Below, piece by piece: positions 8,320-16,035 of a stretch of 64,000 nucleotides of DNA (positions within the stretch are counted from its first letter, which is position 1; every line of letters starts with the position of its first letter). Source of the DNA: an uncultured Psychroserpens sp. (GTDB taxonomy: Bacteria > Bacteroidota > Bacteroidia > Flavobacteriales > Flavobacteriaceae); assembly GCF_947500255.1 (NCBI RefSeq), contig NZ_CANMRL010000004.1, positions 186,001-250,000 of the forward strand, given 5' to 3'. The notes under the pieces are model-generated. The model was not told the DNA's origin, ran no database searches, and worked only from the letters and a program-made list of their open reading frames with translations. Both the position numbers and the translations under genes were made by a program.

Positions 8320-10560
8320 TTATTTAATTTTAAATCGCAATCCTGCATAATACATACTTCCAAAAATTGGACCATATACAAAGGTTGTATCAAAATTTGG
8401 TCCAAAAGGGTCGTCTGCACCTAAAATTGGGTTGCTTTGTCTTACATTAGTGATATTTTCACCACCTAAATATACTTCAAATTTGGGAGAAAACACTTTG
8501 GTTACTTGAGCGTTTAATGTCCCTACGGTTGGTGATTCGCTTGGCAACTGAAATTCAACGGGATTTGATGTCGTTGATGCAAAACGCTGTTCACTTAACC
8601 AATTGTAGGTCACATCAAACTTCCATTTAGCAAACTCATCTTCTTCTGTATGTGTTTCATACGATGCATTGGCAAAAAGTCGATGCTTCGGAATTAATGG
8701 TTTTGACAATTTTCCAGTTACGTAGTCTGTTTTAACATCATAGTACTTGTAAGCAGTTCTAAAATCGAAACGCTCAAATACGTTATAGTTCAATTCAATT
8801 TGAAAACTATTCGCATAACTATCTCCTTCCAGATTATAGAAATTTACTTGTTGCGGATTTTCCCAATCAACAACGACTTGATTTTTAAAATCGGTTCTAT
8901 AAAAATCTAAAATCACATCTGCTTTTCTTCCGAAGAGATTAAAACCTTGAAGATATGATATGCCATAATTCCATGCGATTTCAGGATCTAATCCGTAAAT
9001 ATTTCCGTCGGTATTCAAAATACTAATCGCACGAGATGTTGCAAAAATGTTTTGATTTTCAGCAAAAATATTGGCGCTACGTTTCCCTCTACCTATCGAT
9101 GCTCTCAAGGCAGATTTCTCCCAAGGTGTAAAACGCACATGCAAACGCGGTGTGATAAATTCACCTAATAAGTTATGTGTATCAAACCGCAAACCTGCAG
9201 TTAACGTTAGTTTATCTAAGTCATCGTAAGCATACTCAAAGAAAGCACCTGCTGAACGCTCACTGCGTTCAAACTCGGTATTTAAAGCAAACTCGTCATA
9301 ATGATCATAGGTGAACCCAAGACCTGTTTTTATTTTGTGTCTAGAATCACTAATAATAGAATTGTAAATCACATTAGAATAGACACTATTATGATTAATA
9401 TCATATGTGTTTAATCCAAAATAAGAGTTTTGGCTATGATGACTATAAGCTAATTGTACACCAAGGCTTTGCCAAGGTACTTCTGGGTTGACATAACCAA
9501 ACTTAGTTGAGATCTCAAAGCGTTCAGTATCAATTTCACTTCCCCAAGCATTAGTAGTCAATTGATCGGTATCTGGATCAAAATTGACTTGTCCCGCTTG
9601 ATTATTATCATTTAAATAGCGAACATTGATAAAACTCACTAACCCTTTTTCAGGATTGGTATATTGCCAACGATTCATCACATTGATTTGCTTTTTAAGT
9701 GGCACATCCAAAAACCCATCATCATTTTTATCAAACGTTTTATCTCTTAAATTACCATGTAGATATAAGCCTGTGCTCCATTTATCACTAACCTTTGTAT
9801 TTATATGAGTATTTAACTCAAGTCTACCATTAACAGAACCATAAAGATTCACAAAAAGCTTATCATCAGATGATGGTTTTTGAAGTTCGGCATTAATTTG
9901 TCCTGCAATACTTTCAAAACCATTAACGACACTCCCAGCACCTTTAGTGATTTGAATACTTTCCACCCATGTTCCAGGGATAAAACTCAATCCGTAAGCC
10001 TGAGAAGCGCCTCGTATTGATGGAATATTTTCAGTCGTAATTAAAATATACTTACTTGTTAGGCCTAGCATTTTAATTTGACGCGTGCCAGTAACAGCAT
10101 CAGAAAAATTAACATCTATAGAAGGGTTTGTTTCAAAACTTTCAGATAGGTTACAGCAGGCTGCCTTGAGTAACTCGGCACTACTTACCGTTGTAATATT
10201 TTGCGCATTCAAGTACGACTTTGCACTTGTTTGCTTTCTACCAGTAACGGTAATCTCTCCCAATTCACTTGAGGGATTCAAATAGTGTTTAATATATTTA
10301 GGTGATGTAACAGTTAATGTATCGGTTGTATAACCAACATAACTAATCACCAACTTGGTATAACTAGATTGGTAAGCCAAACTAAACTTTCCATCAATAT
10401 CTGTTACTGCTCCAACAGATGTATCGAGCCAAAACACATTAGCACCTGCCAATGGTATGGTCTCATTATTTGTATTTGCTTCCAAAATCACACCTTCAAT
10501 CTTATCTTGAGAAAGTGAGAGTAGAGGAAACAACAATATTATATATATAAAATGTTTCAT
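8320..10560 (-). CDS. TonB-dependent outer-membrane receptor, probably for a metal complex
   Basis: A 746-residue receptor: signal peptide (about 1-17), a carboxypeptidase-regulatory-like beta domain (about 20-100, FWLDTSVGAVTDIDGKFSLAY), a plug domain (about 105-220, with IRGASQAYGLSFIPGTWVESI), then a 22-strand barrel ending in an aromatic/hydrophobic strand (YYAGLRFKIK). A Cys pair at the plug start (LLKAACCNLSESF) is notable. It sits between the HYC_CC_PP protein and the HMA protein on one strand, suggesting import of copper or another soft metal across the outer membrane. The substrate is inferred from context. Confidence 0.9.
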   Translation of the reverse strand: MKHFIYIILLFPLLSLSQDKIEGVILEANTNNETIPLAGANVFWLDTSVGAVTDIDGKFSLAYQSSYTKLVISYVGYTTDTLTVTSPKYIKHYLNPSSELGEITVTGRKQTSAKSYLNAQNITTVSSAELLKAACCNLSESFETNPSIDVNFSDAVTGTRQIKMLGLTSKYILITTENIPSIRGASQAYGLSFIPGTWVESIQITKGAGSVVNGFESIAGQINAELQKPSSDDKLFVNLYGSVNGRLELNTHINTKVSDKWSTGLYLHGNLRDKTFDKNDDGFLDVPLKKQINVMNRWQYTNPEKGLVSFINVRYLNDNNQAGQVNFDPDTDQLTTNAWGSEIDTERFEISTKFGYVNPEVPWQSLGVQLAYSHHSQNSYFGLNTYDINHNSVYSNVIYNSIISDSRHKIKTGLGFTYDHYDEFALNTEFERSERSAGAFFEYAYDDLDKLTLTAGLRFDTHNLLGEFITPRLHVRFTPWEKSALRASIGRGKRSANIFAENQNIFATSRAISILNTDGNIYGLDPEIAWNYGISYLQGFNLFGRKADVILDFYRTDFKNQVVVDWENPQQVNFYNLEGDSYANSFQIELNYNVFERFDFRTAYKYYDVKTDYVTGKLSKPLIPKHRLFANASYETHTEEDEFAKWKFDVTYNWLSEQRFASTTSNPVEFQLPSESPTVGTLNAQVTKVFSPKFEVYLGGENITNVRQSNPILGADDPFGPNFDTTFVYGPIFGSMYYAGLRFKIK

Positions 10561-10571
10561 TATTTTGTTTT

Positions 10572-10635
10572 GATATCATACAATTATAGACTGAAAGTTT
10601 CAGTCTTTTATAAAGCTATAATACTGTATGGTATC
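10572..10635. repeat. Nested inverted repeats before the TonB receptor gene
   Basis: The inner palindrome AGACTGAAAGTTTCAGTCT (10588-10606) is perfect about one central base. The outer arms GATATCATAC (10572-10581) and GTATGGTATC (10626-10635) pair at 9 of 10 positions. The element fills the gap between the HYC_CC_PP stop and the receptor start. It lacks a T-run on the transcribed strand, so it looks more like an operator or an mRNA structure that tunes receptor expression than a terminator. Confidence 0.55.
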
Positions 10636-11047
10636 AAATTAGAAACACTTGATCGAGAACCTGTATGTCTTCAATCAAGTTTGGAGGAGAATACTGTTTA
10701 TGAGGAACATTTTGCTTAGGGAATACCTCAAACAAAGCGTTGTAACCATATATAAACGATGTCAAAAATAGTTGTTGATCGGTATCTAAATCATCTATAG
10801 TTTTCAATGTTAATTGATCAACACCTTCAACAATATCAATCGTATCCTTACAACACGACATTTTTGTGACTTCTTCTTGCTCGATCTCAAAAGCTTCCAT
10901 TGCGCATTTTTCGACATCACTAAATACGGCAACATCTATTAAAACATCTCCACAAAAATGCTTTTCTACAGTAAAAGAAACCGTAGAAAACAATAACAGC
11001 AGTGCCATTACCGTAGAACCTATCTTATGAAAAACCTGTTTTAACAT
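10634..11047 (-). CDS. HYC_CC_PP family secreted protein
   Basis: A 137-residue secreted protein: signal/anchor helix at 9-27, then the family's three signatures: H-F-C at 30-32 (the HYC position), a Cys pair at 65-66 (MSCCKD) and a PP near 123. The family is common in Bacteroidota beside TonB receptors and HMA proteins, so soft-metal binding is likely but unproven. It is the first gene of the leftward operon; its stop lies within the arm of the inverted repeat that precedes the receptor. Confidence 0.82.
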   Translation of the reverse strand: MLKQVFHKIGSTVMALLLLFSTVSFTVEKHFCGDVLIDVAVFSDVEKCAMEAFEIEQEEVTKMSCCKDTIDIVEGVDQLTLKTIDDLDTDQQLFLTSFIYGYNALFEVFPKQNVPHKQYSPPNLIEDIQVLDQVFLI

Positions 11048-11051
11048 GATG

Positions 11052-11059
11052 CAAAGTTA
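11052..11059 (-). promoter_or_regulatory. -7 box of the metal operon
   Basis: On the minus strand TAACTTTG ends five bases before the ATG of the HYC_CC_PP gene. Transcription would begin at or very near the start codon, so the mRNA may be leaderless. I see no TTTG at the expected -33 distance. Confidence 0.5.
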
Positions 11060-11104
11060 TAAAAAAAGTACAAACTGCTTCTTGTTTAAGTAATGATTAA
11101 CACA

Positions 11105-11533
11105 TCATTGCTTAAGCTTGTAATAATAAAACGCCGGTACCAGCAACAGTAAAAGTACCGGTTGAATCAAGAAGCGTCTGAAGTTAAAAAACAGATAATA
11201 ATCTTCCTGCCTTGGATTAATCACAAAATAAAGAAAGAATGCCATCAAGATAACATAAGCTACAATGTACACCAATGTAGAAAACTTCGCTATCGATTTA
11301 TCTCTAAATAATATATAAATGATTCCAACGGAAATTGCCGAATTCAAAATATAGCGAAGTGTTGTAAATAATGATAATTTCAAAATCTCTCGCCTTGGAT
11401 AATCCATATGCAAATAGTCATTTTTAAAGAATAATAGGTATGGGTCGTAAAACAATTCGTTTTCAAAAACTCGAATCAAAACCAGCAATGCAAAAAGCAC
11501 CATCAGCACTATGTAAGTTATAGGATTACGCAT
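11105..11533 (-). CDS. Exosortase F system-associated membrane protein
   Basis: A 142-residue membrane protein with about four helices (8-25, 55-75, 83-103, 122-140). It overlaps the end of the xrtF gene by eight bases. This pairing and the sequence (NELFYDPYLLFFK) match the protein that accompanies XrtF in Flavobacteriaceae. Its exact role is not known; it may assist or regulate the exosortase. Confidence 0.85.
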   Translation of the reverse strand: MRNPITYIVLMVLFALLVLIRVFENELFYDPYLLFFKNDYLHMDYPRREILKLSLFTTLRYILNSAISVGIIYILFRDKSIAKFSTLVYIVAYVILMAFFLYFVINPRQEDYYLFFNFRRFLIQPVLLLLLVPAFYYYKLKQ

Positions 11534-12077
11534 CTTTCTTTTTTAATTTTGAAAATCGATTCACCCAAAACATCCATAATAAAAAAACCATTCCATAGAT
11601 GATTAATGGAAAAATAGCATTGTGCAAAATAGCTTTTCGCCAAGGGTAATTATATAAGCCAATAGATAAAATAGCGATTCGGAATACATTCACCGAATAG
11701 ATAAGCACACTTCCGGCCAATATATACATAAATGTCGTTTTAAATTTACCAGCAAAAGCAATAATAAACGAAAGAAATAAAATGATAACACTAATCGAAT
11801 TACAGCCCTCTACGACTCGAGCTACATATTTCCCTTTAACTATTAATTTCATTGAAGGTTGATCCTCATGAGGTACGATTGCTGTGTCATATCCAAAGGT
11901 TTCTAGAAGCGACTCACTTTGTTTAGCAACCAAATTTGTCATATAATCGGGATAGTACTTTGACCCATCTGAGAAATCTAAGTAAAATTTATACGCTAAC
12001 GTTAATACAAAATAAACAGTGAGAAAGGTCAATATGAACTTTACGACAGACTTATATTTTATAAGAAGTGCTTTCAT
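11526..12077 (-). CDS. xrtF: Exosortase family protein XrtF
   Basis: A 183-residue integral membrane protein with the catalytic triad of exosortases/archaeosortases: Cys92 (VVEGCNSIS), Arg133 (NVFRIA) and His152 (LHNAIFP), each at the edge of a membrane helix. Exosortases are thought to cleave a C-terminal sorting signal and pass the protein on for surface attachment. Family length is normal. It forms a two-gene operon with the overlapping associated protein; no target protein with a recognisable sorting signal is visible in the window. Confidence 0.92.
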   Translation of the reverse strand: MKALLIKYKSVVKFILTFLTVYFVLTLAYKFYLDFSDGSKYYPDYMTNLVAKQSESLLETFGYDTAIVPHEDQPSMKLIVKGKYVARVVEGCNSISVIILFLSFIIAFAGKFKTTFMYILAGSVLIYSVNVFRIAILSIGLYNYPWRKAILHNAIFPLIIYGMVFLLWMFWVNRFSKLKKKDA

Positions 12078-12150
12078 GCGAGTTAAAATTATACAAAATG
12101 AATCTAGAAATAGTACTTTTTAAATACTTTTACCAAAATTTTTGAAACCT

Positions 12151-12606
12151 ATGACATTCGAGACCCTTAAACCTCAAGTTGAAACTATTGTATCGCAAAC
12201 CACTCAAACCTTAAATGAGCGCTTGTTAGCGATATGTGAACTTCTTGAAAATCATGTAGATTATTATAATTGGGTAGGGTTTTATTTTAAAAACGGAGAT
12301 AAGGACGAACTCAAATTAGGGCCTTATGTTGGTGAACCTACCGATCATACTATTATTCCCTTCGGAAAAGGGATTTGTGGTCAAGTTGCAGTTTCAAATG
12401 AAAATTTTGTCGTTCCCGACGTCGCTGCTCAAGATAATTATATTGCTTGCAGTATTACTGTAAAAGCTGAAATTGTGATTCCTATTTTTGTAAATGGCGA
12501 AAATATTGGTCAGATCGATATCGACTCAAACACGCCTGATCCTTTTTCTGAAGCAGATGAACGTTTTTTAGAATTTGTTTGTGAGCAAGTAGCAGGACTA
12601 CTTTAA
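12151..12606 (+). CDS. GAF protein of the free methionine-(R)-sulfoxide reductase family
   Basis: A 151-residue single GAF domain. It has the fRMsr signatures FGKGICGQ (Cys76) and NYIACS (Cys100), spaced 24 residues apart exactly as Cys94 and the catalytic Cys118 of the E. coli enzyme. The first of the three family cysteines (ten residues before Cys76) is His66 here. Reduction of free Met-R-sulfoxide is likely if two cysteines suffice; otherwise it is a sensor-type GAF protein. A TTG at 12142 is an alternative start. It is divergent from xrtF and its stop overlaps that of the next, convergent gene by four bases. Confidence 0.85.
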   Translation: MTFETLKPQVETIVSQTTQTLNERLLAICELLENHVDYYNWVGFYFKNGDKDELKLGPYVGEPTDHTIIPFGKGICGQVAVSNENFVVPDVAAQDNYIACSITVKAEIVIPIFVNGENIGQIDIDSNTPDPFSEADERFLEFVCEQVAGLL

Positions 12607-13004
12607 ACTGTTTCCTTTTTTGCAAGAAGCGATTTAAAAAACAGTATAACGAATACAACCATAGAAAGCAAACTCAAAACAGCTTCGGCCTCATAATATC
12701 CAAAACTATTCATTATTGTGCTCATTACAATAACCAGAAGAAACAACAATGCTATTATCTTATTTGTTTTTCTTTTAAGCAATGTCAACATTATACTTCC
12801 TAAAAGGTAAATCAAAAGAAAGAACGGAAAATAGAATCTTACGTTACTTATATCCCATAACCACCCTACTGTTCTATTTAATCCAAATGTATTAAAAGGG
12901 TACAAACCGCCTACAGAAAAAAAGAAAATGACATAGATCAAAAGCAGATAGACCATACCATGCTCTAGAAACCAACCAAATGTTCTTTTAGGTTTAACAC
13001 CCAT
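12603..13004 (-). CDS. Small membrane protein of unknown function (133 aa)
   Basis: Four predicted membrane helices (16-35, 55-75, 80-97, 103-126) and a basic C-terminus (LLAKKETV). I recognise no family. It starts one base after the stop of the 81-residue membrane protein, and that gene follows the permease gene by 15 bases, so all three are probably cotranscribed. A role with the permease is inference. Confidence 0.7.
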   Translation of the reverse strand: MGVKPKRTFGWFLEHGMVYLLLIYVIFFFSVGGLYPFNTFGLNRTVGWLWDISNVRFYFPFFLLIYLLGSIMLTLLKRKTNKIIALLFLLVIVMSTIMNSFGYYEAEAVLSLLSMVVFVILFFKSLLAKKETV

Positions 13005-13005
13005 G

Positions 13006-13251
13006 TTATTGAGTAAGCTTAGATATTTTCATCACAAGAGCTGTTATCAAAGACAAAAAGCCAAAGGCAATACCAAAATAAAGTAATGCACCTAACCAAA
13101 ACCTTGTATCATTAACATCCCAAGAAAATCTTTTACTTGCCGTATGATTAAAGTCACTTAATAACAAAACTGCAGCAAAAAACACTATAGTTAATATGGT
13201 TACTCTTATAAAATACCACCAAAAACTTTTTCGAGAATTTGTATCAGACAT
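13006..13251 (-). CDS. Small membrane protein of unknown function (81 aa)
   Basis: Two hydrophobic helices (about 12-30 and 50-72) joined by a polar loop with an aromatic pattern (NHTASKRFSWDVNDTRFW). It has no signal peptide, lipobox or cysteines. Its position between the permease gene and the 133-residue membrane protein, with gaps of 15 and 1 bases, points to one operon. Confidence 0.7.
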   Translation of the reverse strand: MSDTNSRKSFWWYFIRVTILTIVFFAAVLLLSDFNHTASKRFSWDVNDTRFWLGALLYFGIAFGFLSLITALVMKISKLTQ

Positions 13252-13266
13252 ATGATTGCGTTTTAT

Positions 13267-14514
13267 TTACATTCCAGTTCTAATGGCTTCCACAGGGTCA
13301 AGACGTGATGCTGTTAATGCAGGAATCACTCCAGAGATTAAGCCAATAAATGTGGATAATGAAAATCCTAAAAATATATTGTAGAAAGATAATACAAATT
13401 CAAAATCTAAAGCAGCTGTAGCTATAAAAGATATAAGCCACACTAATATAATTCCTATTAAACCTCCTAACACAGATAAAATTACTGCTTCAAATAAAAA
13501 TTGGAACATGATAAATTTATTTTTTGCGCCTAAAGATTTTTGAATACCTATAAGATTTGTACGTTCACGTACACTTACAAACATAATATTAGCGATACCA
13601 AAACCACCAACAAGAAGTGAAAAGCCGCTAATAATCCAACCTATCATATTAAGTGTCGCTATTATACCATCTATAAATGCTGTAAATCCTGAAATTTTAT
13701 TGATGAAAAAATTATCAGGCTCATCAGCTTTCAAGCCTCTGTATGCACGATATTTTTGTTTTAAAACCGATTCAAAAGCACCTATGTCAACACCTTTTTC
13801 TGGTTTAATAATCACAGCTCCTGGCAAACCATCTGCACCTCCATTTTTAAATTGTCGCACAAAATTGGCTGGGACATATGCTTTTTCATCAGGAGAATCA
13901 CCTAACCCTGTTCCTACTTTTTTCAATACACCAATCACAGTCATTTTACGTCCGTAGGCTCGAACAGTTTTACCTATGGGATTTACAGTTCCAAATAAAT
14001 TCTCGGCAGTAGCACTTCCAACTACCATTACATTTGAACCAGAGTTAGATTCGGCTTCCGTATAAAAACGACCTTCGGCTATTTTTAAATTTTCAATTTC
14101 GTAAATACCATCAGAAATAGGCGTAATATCTACTCCTGTAACTGTTGTACCTTCGTATTTAATGTTTTCAGAACTACCAAATATCACATAAGCAATTGCA
14201 GCTATCTCTGGTACATTTCGCTCTATAAATTGGTAATCGTCATGCTCCGCTTGAGGAAAATTTTCGCGCTGCCATCTCGGTACTTCTGTTGGTCCAAAAG
14301 AGTATTTAGTAAGATACATTGTGTTTTTGTCCAAACCACTTAATTGATCCTTGATACTTTTATCGAGAGAATCTACTGCTGCAAGCACTGCTATAATTGA
14401 AAAAATCCCTATAGTAATTCCCAATAGAGATAAAAAAGTACGCAACTTATTGTTTCGTAAAGCATTGATTGCAAACGAAAAACTTTCTTTAAATAACCTT
14501 AAATAAACGAGCAT
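13267..14514 (-). CDS. MacB/FtsX-type ABC transporter permease (copy B)
   Basis: A 415-residue permease: first helix near 22-44 (LRTFLSLLGITIGIFSIIAVL), a periplasmic MacB-PCD domain (about 50-280), then three helices forming the FtsX domain (about 285-405) with the conserved RERTNLIGIQKSLGAK coupling segment and the PALTASRLDPVEAIR end. Such subunits pair with a LolD/MacB-like ATPase, often for efflux or lipoprotein extraction; no ATPase gene is adjacent. It is a tandem paralogue of 14605-15858. An ECF-type promoter lies just upstream and two small membrane proteins follow. Confidence 0.9.
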   Translation of the reverse strand: MLVYLRLFKESFSFAINALRNNKLRTFLSLLGITIGIFSIIAVLAAVDSLDKSIKDQLSGLDKNTMYLTKYSFGPTEVPRWQRENFPQAEHDDYQFIERNVPEIAAIAYVIFGSSENIKYEGTTVTGVDITPISDGIYEIENLKIAEGRFYTEAESNSGSNVMVVGSATAENLFGTVNPIGKTVRAYGRKMTVIGVLKKVGTGLGDSPDEKAYVPANFVRQFKNGGADGLPGAVIIKPEKGVDIGAFESVLKQKYRAYRGLKADEPDNFFINKISGFTAFIDGIIATLNMIGWIISGFSLLVGGFGIANIMFVSVRERTNLIGIQKSLGAKNKFIMFQFLFEAVILSVLGGLIGIILVWLISFIATAALDFEFVLSFYNIFLGFSLSTFIGLISGVIPALTASRLDPVEAIRTGM

Positions 14515-14546
14515 AAGAATTAGTTTAAATTTATAAGACTATAATT

Positions 14547-14576
14547 GTAAGACGTGGTCTAACCTATATTGTTACA
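14547..14576 (-). promoter_or_regulatory. ECF-type promoter of permease copy B
   Basis: On the minus strand TGTAAC (14571-14576) is followed by 16 bases and CGTCTTAC (14547-14554). GTAAC at -35 and CGTC at -10 with 16-base spacing is the classic ECF sigma pattern. Transcription would start near 14540, about 25 bases before the ATG at 14514. Two ECF sigma genes are in this window (30885, 34459); which sigma acts here is unknown. Confidence 0.6.
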
Positions 14577-14604
14577 TCAAACGCCTCTTATTTTTATAAG
14601 AACA

Positions 14605-15858
14605 TTACATTCCTGTTCTAATAGCCTCTACTGGATCTAATCGAGATGCCGATATTGCAGGAATAACACCAGATATTAAGCCTATCAATGAAGACAATCC
14701 GAATCCTAAAAATATATTAGTGAATGACAGTACAAAAGAAAAATCTTGAATAGCAGCATTGGCTATTAATGAGCCAAGCCATACCATAATTACACCAATC
14801 AAACCGCCAAGGAGAGACAAAATCACAGCTTCAAATAAAAACTGAAATAAAATAAATCTATTCTTAGCACCTAAGGATTTTTGAATACCAATTAGGTTTG
14901 TACGTTCTCTTACACTCACAAACATAATATTAGCGATTCCAAAACCACCAACTAATAGAGAAAATCCACTTATAATCCAACCAATGATATTCAATGTTGA
15001 AATAATACCATCTATAGCATCTTGCAATCCTGAGATTACACTAATGAAAAATGAATCTATTTCATCTGGTTTCAAACCGCGTCTGGCTCTCATTTTTTGA
15101 ACCACATCTGCTTTCAACTCATCAATATCAGCATTACCTTTAGGCTTTATAATCACAATATGGTTCATATTTTTATTGTTATCGCCATAACGATTTCTTA
15201 CATAATTTGCTGGCAGAAAAATAGAAATATCATTACTATCACCAAACAATCCAGACCCTTGCTTCTTAACAACTCCTATTACAGTAAATTTTTGACCATA
15301 TAGCCTTACTTTTTTACCAATAGGTTCTAATTCGCCAAAAAGTGAATTCGCAATTTCATCTCCTATAACAATAACAGGTTTACCAGTATTTGATTCTGAT
15401 TCACTATAAAAACGACCCTTAGAAAACTGTAGTGCTTGAATATCATCAAATTCATCGCTTACCACAACTGTATTAATACTACTTACGGTGTTTGATTCAT
15501 ACCTAACCGTTTCTCGTCTTACAAATAACTGATAGGCAACATGCTCGGCATCTGAAAGCGATGATTTTAAATACTTATATTCATTGTAGGAGACTTCAGG
15601 AAATTGTAAACGTTTCCATCGTGGTACATTACTAGGCCCAAACGAAAACTTTGCTAAATACATCGTGTTACTGTCCAAACCACTCAACTGCTCTTTTATA
15701 TCTCTATCTAAAGAATCTACTGCAGCCAACACTGCAATGATTGAAAAAATACCAATAGTGATCCCCAAAAGCGACAAAAATGTACGAAGCTTATTATTAC
15801 GTAATGCATTGATGGCAAAAGAAAAACTTTCCTTAAATAACCTTAAATAAACGAGCAT
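14605..15858 (-). CDS. MacB/FtsX-type ABC transporter permease (copy A)
   Basis: A 417-residue permease with the same architecture as copy B: one N-terminal helix, a MacB-PCD periplasmic domain and a C-terminal three-helix FtsX domain. The first 51 residues are identical to copy B and the last 140 nearly so, while the periplasmic domain differs strongly (for example QLFVRRETVRYES against YVIFGSSENIKYEG). This fits duplication followed by divergence of the substrate- or partner-facing part. No ATPase gene is adjacent. The 90-base gap to copy B holds copy B's own promoter. Confidence 0.9.
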   Translation of the reverse strand: MLVYLRLFKESFSFAINALRNNKLRTFLSLLGITIGIFSIIAVLAAVDSLDRDIKEQLSGLDSNTMYLAKFSFGPSNVPRWKRLQFPEVSYNEYKYLKSSLSDAEHVAYQLFVRRETVRYESNTVSSINTVVVSDEFDDIQALQFSKGRFYSESESNTGKPVIVIGDEIANSLFGELEPIGKKVRLYGQKFTVIGVVKKQGSGLFGDSNDISIFLPANYVRNRYGDNNKNMNHIVIIKPKGNADIDELKADVVQKMRARRGLKPDEIDSFFISVISGLQDAIDGIISTLNIIGWIISGFSLLVGGFGIANIMFVSVRERTNLIGIQKSLGAKNRFILFQFLFEAVILSLLGGLIGVIMVWLGSLIANAAIQDFSFVLSFTNIFLGFGLSSLIGLISGVIPAISASRLDPVEAIRTGM

Positions 15859-15883
15859 TCTATGGGATTGGTTTTATGAAATT

Positions 15884-15918
15884 GTAAGATACTAGGTTTT
15901 CAACAATTTATTGTTACA
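15884..15918 (-). promoter_or_regulatory. Degenerate relative of the ECF-type promoter, upstream of permease copy A
   Basis: On the minus strand TGTAAC (15913-15918) and TATCTTAC (15884-15891) correspond to the two elements in front of copy B, but the spacing is 21 instead of 16 and the CGTC core is TATC. The upstream region was probably duplicated with the gene and has drifted, so this copy may be weak or under different control. Confidence 0.35.
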
Positions 15919-15969
15919 AAAAACTTAAATAAACTACTATTTCCATTTACATTAACTATTGATATTGCG

Positions 15970-15977
15970 TATTTTTG
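15970..15977 (+). promoter_or_regulatory. -7 box of purH
   Basis: TATTTTTG matches TAnnTTTG and lies 58 bases before the purH ATG. No clear TTTG is present about 20 bases upstream. The long A/C-rich leader (CAACGACAACAACACAACA) lacks a Shine-Dalgarno sequence. Confidence 0.45.
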
Positions 15978-16035
15978 GGCTTTAATTTTTCACAACTTCG
16001 ATTCATAACCGAAACACAACGACAACAACACAACA

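Noticed and set aside
14605-15858. Tandem permeases as an assembly duplication
   Set aside because: The periplasmic domains differ strongly and the upstream regions have drifted, so they are true paralogues.
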